The position numbers were made by a program, and so were the translations under genes. Positions 1 through 8,088 of a stretch of DNA of 20,615 nt are shown one piece after another. The notes beneath the pieces are model-generated. The model was given only the letters and a program-made list of their open reading frames with translations, ran no database searches and was not told where the DNA came from. The stretch covers positions 196,933 to 217,547 of the forward strand of contig MU631400.1 of assembly GCA_026770615.1 (NCBI GenBank). Reading direction: 5' to 3'. Position 1 is the stretch's first letter, and the number at the start of each line of letters is the position of its first letter. Origin of the DNA: Pavlovales sp. CCMP2436 (Eukaryota; Haptophyta; Pavlovophyceae; Pavlovales).

Positions 1-300
1 GGGGGGGGGGGGTCACCGAATTTAATCATTTTATATGTATCCACAGGATTAAACATGTAGTTTCACCGGTCCCCCCCCCCCTCCCCTCCTCCTTTCCCCC
101 CCCCGCCCGCCGCGTGCGTGTGCGTGTAGAGCAGCGGCAGCCATTCTTATCATGCTGTGTTTCTGATGGATATTTAAAACGTATAATCATAATCATAATA
201 CGCGCACATCAACATGATACACACAACGCACATAATCCGTTACAAGAACTATTCTCGATAAAAACACCGCGCGGGCGGCGGCAGGCAGAGTATGAATACA
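1..300. repeat. Low-complexity edge: poly-G, poly-C and unstructured sequence
   Basis: The window opens with a run of twelve G. Poly-C tracts follow at about 70-80 and 98-105, then a GTGCGTGTGCGTGT stretch near 113-127. I see no supported gene here; open frames crossing it are short and compositionally driven. Confidence 0.7.
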
Positions 301-520
301 CAGCTTGCAGGCAGCTACGACAAGGGCGAACTTCTACATTTACTTCTGTGTTATTCACTTTTGTACACACACATACACAATCACACACACGCACACACAC
401 ATTCACACGCACACGCACACCCTGGACACCCCTGTGCCACCCCTGTACCACACCTGCCCCCCCTTGTGCCACCCCTCGCTTGCAGGCGGCGGGCAGCGCC
501 TACGACGAGGGCGACAGTGC
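301..520 (+). repeat. Duplicated exon-start-like module flanking a CA microsatellite
   Basis: The segment GCTTGCAGGCAGCTACGACA at about 301-320 recurs in expanded form at about 479-513 as GCTTGCAGGCGGCGGGCAGC followed by GCCTACGACGAGGGCGA. Both copies look like a 3' splice acceptor (TTGCAG) followed by codons for (A)GS(A)YD(K/E)G. The sequence between them is pyrimidine- and CA-rich, with a (CA)n microsatellite at about 363-420, as expected of an intron. It may be a tandem exon duplication or a chance duplication. No protein family is recognised. Confidence 0.3.
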
Positions 521-649
521 GCGGGGCGGAGAGACAGGGGGGAACCTGGGGGAGTCCGGGCAAGTTCAAGAGGGGTCCGGCACAGTCCGAGAGGGGTCCG
601 GAGAAGTCCGCGAGTCGAGGGGAGTGCGACTACGCCTCTTCCACTACAA

Positions 650-925
650 CGGTTTTTTTTTTTTTTTGGAAGTTGCTGCTTGAGTGTTTGCTGGAGTGCG
701 GCGGCGCTTCTTTTCATTGCAGCGGTATGCTGTACTGCATACAATTATTAATATAAGGTTTATAAACTACTATAATAAGTATTCGTACTCGCATTACTCT
801 CGTTCATCTCACTTCACTATCATTATGCCTTTCATCATCATCATCATCGTTCTCATCATCATCATCATCATCGTCGACATCATCATCATCATCGTCGACA
901 TCATCATCATCATTATCAGGACTGG
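650..925. repeat. Poly-T tract followed by AT-rich sequence and (ATC)n microsatellite
   Basis: A run of about 15 T begins near 653. AT-rich sequence with TATAA/ATTAT motifs fills about 735-790. CATCAT trinucleotide repeats interrupted by GTCGA units fill about 834-920. The order poly-T, AT-rich, trinucleotide repeats resembles the larger block at 13427-14322, but no unique homology between the two was seen. Confidence 0.6.
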
Positions 926-1652
926 ATGGTGCTGGCGCGGCGGGGCGGCGGCACCTCACACCCTTCACACTCGAACATAGCGGTGAGTGTCAATATGTGC
1001 TTTTTCGCAATGGCAGGTGTTCCCCACTTCGGCATAGCGCGTCGGAGCCTGCGTCGGAGCGTTAACTCAGATCAGCTTGATCTGTCACACCGCCAGCCAG
1101 AACCTCCCTACATTCATTTACTTGGCAACGTCATGCGGAACCGCACACCCTTCCACTTAGGGCGCAGCGGTAAATGTGAACATGTGCATGCGAGTCTTGA
1201 TGTTGGGGGACCCAGGCTGTCTGACTGCCTGAGAATTCGAGCTGCTCTGAGCGCTGCGTGCTGTGTGTTGTGTATACTTACCGAGCGAGTGCAAGCGGCA
1301 CCAGGCAACAATCACACTTGGACGCGCACAACAAGTCACACTCAGGCACAGCGTGGTGATTTTGGACATATTGATCTATTTGCTATGTCTTCGGTCTGTT
1401 GCCGAGGGGTTTTGTTTCGACCCGTCGCTGGCTCGTTGAGTGTTTTTATGTGTTTTTCATAAAAGTATTGAAGGCATGTAGTGTGATCAAGGTGCGTATA
1501 TACGTATCCAGAAATACGTCCGTCCCCTACCAGGTCTCCACTGGACCCAAGCGTTGAGAATTACTCGGATCAAGGGACATTTGCAGAGCACACAGATACC
1601 TACCGGCCCAATGATTCTTTTTGGATTGTATAATATCTACAAGTATTATGTA
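926..1652. other. No supported gene; mixed non-coding sequence
   Basis: A 178-codon frame is open at 926-1462 on the plus strand, but its product is rich in Cys, Arg and Ser with no domain I recognise, and I do not regard it as a gene. A small perfect inverted repeat, AGATCA-gct-TGATCT, lies at about 1070-1084. The left copy of a diverged repeat begins near 1515. Confidence 0.5.
1515..1610 (+). repeat. Diverged direct repeat, copy 1
   Basis: This stretch (CGTCCGTCCCC at its left, then CTCCACTGGA, GTTGAGAA, ACTCGGATC, AAGGGA, GAGCACACAGATACC) aligns in order with 2247-2342. Roughly 70 percent of bases agree by eye, with a few small indels. It is probably an old dispersed or tandem duplication, or related 3' UTR sequence. 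Confidence 0.6.
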
Positions 1653-1765
1653 TTAGGCCTCGCTGGGCTGGGCGGCGCAATTTATCTCAAATAATTAATT
1701 TTGTCATCAATCACTAAGCACAGCAATCATTCAAATTTAGGCCTCGCTGGGCTGGGCGGCGCAAT
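1653..1765 (+). repeat. Perfect 29-bp direct repeat around a 55-bp AT-rich spacer
   Basis: Identical 29-bp sequences (starting TTAGGCCTCGCTGG, ending GGCGGCGCAAT) lie at 1653-1681 and 1737-1765. The spacer at 1682-1736 is AT-rich and ends in pyrimidine-rich ATTCAAAT directly before the second TTAG. Each copy therefore looks like a splice acceptor plus exon start, and only the second continues into a longer open frame. A recent local duplication is the simplest reading. Confidence 0.75.
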
Positions 1766-1871
1766 CGCAGCCGACAGCGCTGCGTCCTGTCCCCTCGAGG
1801 AGGTGCTGCGTACGCGCTGGGCAGACGCGCGCGTGGACTGGCTCGGAGGCGTGCCGCCCTCCATCGACTAG
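1741..1871 (+). CDS. Possible terminal exon of an unrecognised gene
   Basis: After a TTTAG acceptor the frame beginning at GGC (1742) reads GLAGLGGAIAADSA, then a charged stretch (EEVLRTRWADARVDW), and ends LGGVPPSID with a TAG stop at 1869-1871. An AGATAAAT poly-A-like signal overlaps the stop. The first residues are Gly/Ala-rich and small. Upstream exons are not identified and no family is recognised. A second frame is also open here, so the reading rests on its more protein-like composition and on the decayed downstream copy of the same C-terminus. Confidence 0.35.
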
Positions 1872-1921
1872 ATAAATGTCTACTCGTAGGCTATGCAACT
1901 AAGTTAGCTTGACGTAAACGC

Positions 1922-1968
1922 ATGCTCGGCTTGGGAGGCTGCGTGCCGCCATCAATAGAATAAATCTG
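1922..1968 (+). repeat. Decayed second copy of the terminal-exon 3' end
   Basis: This segment encodes LGLGGCVPPSIE followed by TAA and then AATAAATC, matching LGGVPPSID-stop-ATAAAT about 85 bp upstream. The codon context GTGCCGCC...TCAAT is shared. Together with the duplicated acceptor upstream, this suggests repeated local duplication of one exon. Confidence 0.45.
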
Positions 1969-2074
1969 TTTAGCTGAAAATGTAGATACTTTGTTATTTA
2001 TCCCGCTGCTTCCCGCTCGGTCGACGTCGACCTCTCTCGGACTGCTGTGCCAGTGATCTGACTCTAAAAAGGTT

Positions 2075-2120
2075 AGTCACTCGCAGAGGTGACGTCGATG
2101 TGAACCGATGACAATGTGCA
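2075..2120 (+). repeat. Hairpin module, copy 1 (weak stem)
   Basis: TCACTCGCAGAGGTGACGTCG followed by ATGTGAACCGATGA matches the modules at 5164-5244 and 20381-20472. The stem here is imperfect (TCACT/GGTGA with a T-G wobble), and the AATAAA-containing tail of the other copies is absent. Confidence 0.5.
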
Positions 2121-2149
2121 TTTTTAGGATTTCAGCTCGTGATCATCAT

Positions 2150-2240
2150 CATGAATAGGTGTACGTGCGTGTTTGCGTGTGTGTGTGCTTGTGTAGGAGT
2201 GGGTCAGTGAGGATGATGGGCTGTGTGTGTGTAAGTTTCT
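2150..2240 (+). repeat. GT-rich low-complexity sequence
   Basis: Interrupted (GT)n/(GTGC)n repeats fill about 2158-2196, with a second GTGTGTGTG run near 2222-2232. No coding signal is seen. Confidence 0.6.
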
Positions 2241-2246
2241 AGTTAA

Positions 2247-2342
2247 TCGTCCGTCCCCGAGAGAATCTCACTGGATTTAAGTGTTGAAAAACACTCAGAT
2301 CCAGGGATCCACCTCGAGCACACGGATACCGTCCCCACCGCT
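2247..2342 (+). repeat. Diverged direct repeat, copy 2
   Basis: This is the partner of 1515-1610: CGTCCGTCCCC, CTCACTGGA, GTTGAAAA, ACTCAGATC, AGGGATCC and GAGCACACGGATACC occur in the same order. Confidence 0.6.
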
Positions 2343-3781
2343 GATCAGTTCAGGCACACGACGATTGACGACTCTCGACTCTCGACTGGCACGCTGACCG
2401 ACCTCCACTGCTCTCCCTCGCGTCGTCTGAAAATGCAGCACAGTCTACGAGTGCGGCCCACCTTCGCGCATCCCAAACATTACTTCCTCGCTAGCCTGGC
2501 TCGCATATGTTGAGATTTTTGCCCGGGGGCAAAAACCACAAATATACGCGGCTTATTTGCTGGCCCATACTATCCTACCGCTTGACGGGGGTGGGCCTCG
2601 GGCGCAGGACTTTGGGTTGCGTGGTGTGGCGGGCTTGCTGGCTCATGTTTGCGTTTTGAAGACTTTGAGCTTGCGGGCTCATGTTTGGTTTTAGGAATTT
2701 TTTCGCCCGAGTGGTGTGCCAGCGTGGGTGACTGGCCGGTTTCAAGGGCCCGTTTGGTTGCTGAGCGTAGTGTGCGTGAATAGTGCATGCATATGAAGGA
2801 CTTGTCATGGATCAGTGCGTGCATGCGTGACGGGCCTGCTGCGGATTCGTGGTTTATGGCGGGACTGGCTGCTCTTGTATTGGGTTAGGGTTCCTGCATA
2901 GGTGGTATGGCAGCTGGTGCTTCGTTGTGTGTGCACGTGTGGTGGTGGTGGTGAGGGGGGGGGGCGGGCTATTATTGGGAGGTAGTCTCGCGGCTACGAC
3001 CCCCACCTAACGCCTCCTCTGCTGCGTGTTGGCGGCATGAAGCTCTCAGACCCAGACCTTGCAAACTACTGATCCGCTTTTACGGCTAGACCCCTGAGAC
3101 AGATTCTATCCAAACGTATTTAATAGGATGGGTGCCTACATACTGCTGCCATTGGTCTCCATTTCGTGCTCCGGAGCTCAATAGCCTTAGAAGATAGGGT
3201 CCCAAGAGGCGAATAAAAAACCTCGGCCCATCAGAACCTCCTCAATAACTAATTAAACATTACTAATTAAATAACGAATTTAAATAAATATAGATTCCTA
3301 TCCAATTGGAAAACTCTCTGAAGGTACCGATAGGTGCTTGTCGTCAGAGGGCGCTTTGGGCGGCTGCACCAGGGGCGTCGGCTGCCAAGCACATCTGGGA
3401 GTGTCTAGGCTATTCCACAGGCACACACCACGCCGAGCATCCTCTCTGCTTATTATTAAGAGCAGGTCCACGTCTACGTGCTGGCAAGCTGCGTCCACAT
3501 GCCCGAAATTCGGCACCTATGCTGAAATTTCTGTTTTTTTTTCCAGTGATTTCAAAAGATCATAGCGGATCAACGGAAGGCCGCGTCGTCAGCAATCTGA
3601 TTGATTCCTGGCTATCTCCATGTCGTCCCGTCTATGGTGATGTGCGGTGACCCTAGGTCCCCGCCGCGCGGTTCGTCGACTACAGCGTGCCGAACCTATC
3701 CTATTGAATAGGTTTGAAAGCCTGCTGAATAATAGGCTCAGGGCTCTAGACGCTTATATACTCCCTGCGTCATAACGTTGC
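2343..3781. other. No supported gene; short repeats only
   Basis: I see no convincing coding region. There is a short tandem pair at about 2636-2690 (GGCTCATGTTTG followed by a GTTTT-like tail, twice). Runs of G and GGT occur at about 2938-2970. The imperfect palindrome AACCTAT...ATAGGTT lies near 3694-3716. A 114-codon plus-strand frame (3306-3650) has no recognisable domain. Confidence 0.5.
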
Positions 3782-3827
3782 ATGCATTGGGTACACGCTA
3801 CAAATGAAGGCCTTCCCGACGACAATG

Positions 3828-3866
3828 CCACCGCCACCGCCACCGCCACCGCCACCGCCACCACTC
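3828..3866 (+). repeat. (CCACCG)n hexanucleotide microsatellite
   Basis: About six tandem copies of a CCACCG/ACCGCC unit. In the plus frame they encode alternating Thr-Ala and in the minus frame Trp-Arg, so any ORF crossing here is inflated by the repeat. Confidence 0.85.
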
Positions 3867-3927
3867 CGGCCGCCAAACGCCCCCGCAGCTCCCCAACCAA
3901 CGGTCCCGCCAAAGCCACATGGCTGCC

Positions 3928-4393
3928 TCATAGGCAGTTGGGAGCGGTTCTAGCCTCATGGCTGCCTCTGTGGCGCGGGACCGGGACTCCCGCTGGGGGT
4001 TTGCTTGGCGGGCCCGGATGTGGCGTCCCCGCCATGTAGCCCTGCGGTGCGGGCGGTTTCTTCCCTGCCAAGCGGAGAAGGATGCAGAGGGCCTTCCGTA
4101 TGTACGCCGAAAATCGCGAGGGCAACCCTGCTCCATGTCGGCCGCGTGCTGGGTGCCCGGGCGCATGGCGCCTGGCGAGCACGACCGCGCATTTGTCCAC
4201 GAGCTCCCGTGCTCCCATGACCTTGAAGTCGTCACGATGTCGTAGGTAGCCTCGACTCCGAGTAGCGCGCGCATCGACGACGAAGACGCACAGGCTTACC
4301 TCGTGCTTGCTTGAGGGTATGGACTTCACTCCGTGGCGATGCTGCTTGTTGAGGCCGGGGTGGTCGCAGATTATAATGTCCGGCGCGTGGGGG
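3928..4393 (-). CDS. Possible minus-strand exon(s), unrecognised
   Basis: A good acceptor (TATCTTCAACAG, ending at 4394) opens a frame reading PDIIICDHPGLNKQHRHG and onward. A consensus donor (CACGAG|GTAAGC) follows at 4300/4299. If unspliced, the same frame stays open through DDFKVMGARELVDKCAVV to a stop near 3928, after which the sequence becomes low-complexity and Pro/Arg-rich. The first half looks protein-like, with mixed hydrophobic and charged residues and an amphipathic helix-like stretch. No family is recognised. It may be a decayed transposon or host exon. Confidence 0.25.
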
Positions 4394-4478
4394 CTGTTGA
4401 AGATAAGATAGGAGTGTTAGGAGTATCTGAGTGTGTTTTTGTACAACGAAGTGCAACGGCAGGCTCTTTTGAGCAGGG

Positions 4479-4688
4479 GTATAGAGGGGGTTGGTTTCGG
4501 CAATGCACGACTCGTCCATGTGTGATGTACCCTGTGACATCAATTTCAGGTTTGAATTTAAACTCTGTATTCAATAATCGTCCCAGAACGTAGTCCCAGA
4601 CGACCATTTACAGCGCTCAAAACGGGGTTTTAATTCAAGGGTACATCACGCATGTTTTACGCTGGAAACTGACCCCCTCTATACTTTT
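4479..4688. repeat. Diverged inverted repeat (foldback)
   Basis: The stretch at about 4479-4534 (GTATAGAGGGGG, then TGATGTACCCT) recurs reverse-complemented at about 4637-4688 (AGGGTACATCA, then CCCCCTCTATAC). The outermost blocks match perfectly; the middle has diverged. The loop is about 100 nt. Confidence 0.55.
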
Positions 4689-5089
4689 GAGTGTGTTTTG
4701 GGTGGCCGAGTGTGTGTTAGAAGCTGGGAGTCCAGGATATCAGCCGTTTGAGTGTTAGGTGTCCACCCACTTTTTTGCGATGGCCGCTCTATCAAAGCCT
4801 TGTTCCAGTTGCCGCGGGCCTTCACCGGGTTTAGCGAGGAGACGTCGATGCTGTTATGGATCAGATTAACCGTTAGACTAATCCCATTAATCGAAAGGTT
4901 AATCTTATCCAGAACAGTTGCCCGCGCACACTGACACCTCCGGAAGCAGAACACGCACGCGGGCCTGCTCGTGCAGTCGCGCGTGAAGGTCGCTGACCAG
5001 GACGTGCGCGGCGTGAAGAACGGCAGTGGACCCCTTTGAGAGAGCGGGCATCGCAAAAAGTGGCAACAAAGCTCGACGAGGTTATTCAC
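4679..5089 (-). pseudogene. Cys-rich minus-strand fragment, paralogous to 5353-5772
   Basis: On the minus strand the frame contains VNNLVELCCHFLRCPLSQ and, after an insertion of about 30 residues, RPACVFCFRRC. The neighbouring minus frame at 5353-5772 has the same arrangement: VKNRSELCQLFTAPSPKHEP then AHACFACRK. The correspondence of ELC and CxxC blocks suggests two decayed copies of one unknown Cys-containing domain. A small hairpin GATTAACC...GGTTAATC lies at about 4864-4904 within it. No family is recognised. Confidence 0.25.
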
Positions 5090-5163
5090 TGGGGCTCCCG
5101 ACCCATACTCCCCTGTAATGAGCAGCCCTGCTATAAACCAGTCATATATACATATTGATGTTC

Positions 5164-5244
5164 ACCTACGGGCACGGCGGATTCACTCGCGAGAGTGACG
5201 TCGTTGTGAACCGACGATGACGGGTCTCGAGCGGAATAAATTAT
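5164..5244 (+). repeat. Hairpin/AATAAA module, copy 2
   Basis: TCACTC-GCGA-GAGTGA at 5183-5198 is a perfect 6-bp stem closed by a GNRA-type tetraloop. It is followed by CGTCGTTGTGAACCGACGAT, a GGGTCTCGA block and AATAAATTAT (5235-5244). The same order occurs reverse-complemented at 20381-20472, where the upstream GGCACGGCG is also shared. It may be a solo-LTR piece or a 3'-processing element. Confidence 0.6.
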
Positions 5245-5352
5245 AATAAAAACCTTTACACGATGTATTTCCGTGTGGCTGGTTCCCCATTAATTATCAC
5301 TTGTCGCAAGCGGGATGGGACTGCACCGGTGCGAGAACACCGTACTGATCGA

Positions 5353-5772
5353 TCAGTTCTGGCGAATGCCCGAAGCGCGCGAGTTTGCACGCGCGGACGG
5401 CAAAGGCACCGCCTTAGACGTGTTTGCATGAACGTGTTTGCATGAACGTGCGGGGAGCTTTCCGTCTACACGCCGCAAAAGGTAGCGTTGGACGAGCAGC
5501 TCGTCGAAGGAACCGAAGACCTCCACACCCTGGCTAGGCGAAATTACCGAAGCGGGGCTGGACGTGAAATGCGGGCTTAGGGGCTTTCTGCAAGCGAAGC
5601 ATGCGTGCGCGGGTTCATGCTTTGGTGATGGAGCAGTAAAAAGTTGACAGAGCTCGCTACGGTTTTTCACTTGCGTGGAGGATGCCCCTGAGCCTGCCTT
5701 CACCGCGGCGATGCTGGATAAATCGTTATGCCAATCCCACGAATCGATGAGAGGGATTGGTCTAGCAGTCAA
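5353..5772 (-). pseudogene. Unrecognised Cys-containing ORF fragment
   Basis: A 139-codon minus frame includes SELCQLF, HACFACRKPLSP and a charged stretch, VFGSFDELLVQRYLLRRVDG. The central part is more protein-like than its complement. Its upstream portion (SSIAAVKAGSGASST) is encoded by one arm of the foldback at 5675-5861. It shares the ELC/CxxC arrangement with 4679-5089. No family is identified, and it could be a decayed gene or part of a mobile element. Confidence 0.25.
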
Positions 5773-5861
5773 TATCGTTTTTAAATCACGGTCTCGATCG
5801 TTATAAATTATATATAATCCAGCATCGCTGTGGTGAAGGCAGAATCAGGGGCATCCTCCAC
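5675..5861. repeat. Inverted duplication (foldback), 45-bp arms
   Basis: Arm 5675-5719 (GTGGAGGATGCCCCTGA at one end, ATGCTGGAT at the other) is the reverse complement of 5817-5861 with four mismatches in 45 (91 percent). The spacer of about 97 bp is AT-rich near the right arm. A transcript would fold into a long hairpin. Confidence 0.85.
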
Positions 5862-6411
5862 AAGCTACACCATGTGCAGCGTGTGCGAGCCGTCAGCCCC
5901 GGATGAGTTGCGCACAACTTCCGGCATGGCTGGACCAAAGCTGAACCCCCCCCTCCTCCCCCTCCCCCCCCCCCCTGTGTGTGGGTGAGGACATATAAAG
6001 GCGAGAACGCCGGTGTCGAGTTGATAGAAATATGCGATGGGTGTTGCAGAGGGAGTGGACCCACGAGTCTAATGGATGGATCGATGGGCGGGAGGCGACG
6101 TTTGAGAGACGAGCCCTTTGGGTTGCCGGGTCACACAGTATCTGCGGCGGTCGTCAAAAGCACGAGCGCGTAGTGCAAGTCCATGCACAGCACCTTTCAC
6201 AGGTAGGCAGCATCGTCTTCTTGTCCGGGGGGACGGGATGGAATCGGATTGGGATGGATGGATTCGGATGGATTGGATGGGTTTGAATGGATTTGGATTG
6301 AATCGGGGATGGGCGACAGAGCTGCACTATCGATGTTGTCTGGATAGACGGGTATGCCGGTGCAGCGGTATTATGGGTCGTTTGGTTTTTGGTCCGACGT
6401 GCGCCGTTGGC
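5862..6411. other. Non-coding flank of the retrotransposon 3' end, with poly-C and a GGATGG minisatellite
   Basis: This stretch holds an interrupted poly-C tract (5946-5975) and an imperfect GGATGGATT/GGATTGGAT minisatellite (about 6228-6305). Any 3' LTR of the copia element should lie here, because the element is on the minus strand. I could not match it to the sequence upstream of gag at 20148-20615. One open frame with a donor-like CACAG|GTAGGC (near 6200) is not convincing as an exon. Confidence 0.4.
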
Positions 6412-7756
6412 TCACTTGGGAGTAAGCTTTGGGCCGATTGGCGTCGGTTTGAATGGTTTCCCTTCCATTATCGTGGCGCGGAAGCCTAGGAAGGGGTCGC
6501 GGGGAAGCGCCTTTGTGAAGAAGTCGGCCGGGTTCTCTGCTGTGCCGATCAGGTTTACGCGCACGTCCCGGTCGATCATCGTGTGCTCTCGCACGTACGC
6601 GGTGTGGTTTGCGAGGTGTCGGCTCTTGCGCGAGGTGTATGTCGTCGCGGCGAGCACTGTTGCGAAATTGTCGCAGTAGAGCTCGACCGGGAGCGAGATG
6701 TTTACTCGGATGTTGGACAGGAGCAAGAGCGTTTCTTCGATTGATCGTACGAGCGACGCGAGAGCGAGAAGCTCGGAATCGGCAGTTACAGTCGTGACTG
6801 TTGATTGTTTGCGCGTGCGCGCTGCGACGGCTGAACCCCCCATCATGACGAGCACGCCGGAGTAGCTGCGACCGTCTAAGGTGTTGCCAAAGTCGGCATC
6901 GGAGAAACCACGGATGGTCGGGTCTCCGCTGTAAGCCGAGCTTCGGGCACGACTTAAGGTAGCCGAAGATGCGCTTCACGTTTGCCATGTCTAGTTCGGT
7001 CGGTGCCTGAAGTCTCGATGCGACCAGTGTGACGGCGTAGTCGATGTCGCATCGCACCTTGCGTATGTATCCGAGCGTGCCGACGAGCTTCATGTAGCTG
7101 GCATGCCCGTCGGTGTCGAGGAGCTGCGATGCGTCGCTGTTCATGCTGCGCAGAATGTCGACCGCTGCGGGCGTGTCGAAAACTCGCATGGAATTGTCCG
7201 CGTCGACGTCTGCGAGTGCGGCGTGGGTGTAGGTCTCCACGGAGACTGTCACCGCGGATTGGTCGGGGGACTGGGATATGTCCATCGCGAGGTAGTCGTC
7301 GGCGTCGGACCATTTGATGCGGCCGTCCAGCGCAGCGGTGAGATCGTCGCAGAACTGCGCAAAATGCTCGTCCGAGCAGATGTAGCAGCAGCTACCGTCG
7401 TCGACGTGCACCGGGATGAGGTAGATGCTCCCGTCCGGGAAGAACTTGACGAAAAGGGATGGGTCGGCAGCGGTGACAGTGAAGCCGATCTTGGTGAGCA
7501 TGTCACGGAATAGGTTGTCCCAGATCTGCGAGGCCTCGCGTAGGCCGTTCATGCTGCCGAAGAGCCGGAGAAGGCGGTGTCGGCATTGATCTTCTCATAG
7601 CCGCGAGGTAGCCTGAGGACGTATTTGTTGCTCCCCCCGTCCATCGAGCCTAGCATGAAGGCCGTCGAGACATCGAACGACCTGAGTCGGATGCTGTCGC
7701 CCCTGTTCTTGCCGGCCACACCGCACGCCATATAGAGAGGCGTCATCGAGGGTCGG
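6412..7756 (-). pseudogene. Copia pol: reverse transcriptase palm and RNase H
   Basis: The RT block begins with PSMTPLYMACGVAG, followed by RSFDVSTAFMLG, where the Asp is the first palm Asp. It then has YVLRLPRGYEK, LFGSMNGLREASQIW (the copia SLYGLKQAxRxW motif), and PVHVDDG with the catalytic Asp pair at about 7397-7402. RNase H has GFSDADFGN, TADSELLAL, YCDNFAT and SRHLANHTAYVRE, and ends ADFFTKALP and about 30 more residues. The Asp expected in the HxDxR part of the last motif appears replaced by Ala. Frameshifts lie near 7575 and 6930. The N-terminal fingers are separated and lie at 10583-10740. Confidence 0.9.
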
Positions 7757-8087
7757 AGGTCTCGCTCCACTCGCTCAGGATGAGGCTGATACACTCCAGC
7801 TGAGCGTTGCAGATCGCCGAAGTGAGAGGACTCGCACTGTTGATCGTGCGAGCGTTGACCGAAGCTCCTGCACCGATCAGAAAGGCGAGGCACCTCGGAT
7901 GTCCGCCCAAGCATGCTCGCTGCAAAGCGCCAAAAATGAGATCAGTGTGCCTGTGCACAACTGCGCGCAGGCCGTCGAGATCGCCCAAGGTTGCCATCAC
8001 GCGTTGCTCTACCGCGCAGTGCGTGTTCACAAATCGCAAGTACCGCTTGCTCACGTGCCGAATAGGTCGATTTTGCAGTTTGAACAA
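7757..8087 (-). pseudogene. Ankyrin-repeat protein, truncated at its C-terminus
   Basis: The 114-codon frame contains about two and a half ankyrin repeats: ATLGDLDGLRAVVHRHTD; then ALQRACLGGHPRCLAFLIGAG with ASVNARTINSASPLT; and AICNAQLECISLIL. The first 30 residues are basic and outside the repeats, so an internal Met (about 7997) may be the true start. The frame runs into copia sequence after LILSEWS and stops in it (last codon end at 7743), so the natural C-terminus is lost at the junction. Ankyrin repeats mediate protein binding and are abundant in giant viruses as well as eukaryotes. The ORF is divergent to the kinase-like ORF. Confidence 0.6.
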
Positions 8088-8088
8088 G

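Noticed and set aside
355..420. CRISPR-like array
   Set aside because: It is a plain CA dinucleotide microsatellite without spacers; the 79-bp and 93-bp arrays elsewhere are coding tandem repeats.
926..1462. 178-codon plus-strand ORF
   Set aside because: No domain, odd Cys/Arg/Ser composition and no supporting splice or homology signal; probably chance.
2876..2892. TTAGGG motif suggestive of telomeric repeat
   Set aside because: Only a single GGGTTAGGG; no array.
3782..4039. 85-codon plus ORF with Thr-Ala repeats and a KRPR nuclear-signal-like motif
   Set aside because: The repeat is a hexanucleotide microsatellite and the rest has no family resemblance; the minus frame upstream looks more protein-like.
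7807..8088. N-terminal 94 codons of the kinase-like plus ORF
   Set aside because: This part is antisense to the ankyrin repeats and shows no kinase N-lobe motif, so the open frame is likely fortuitous.
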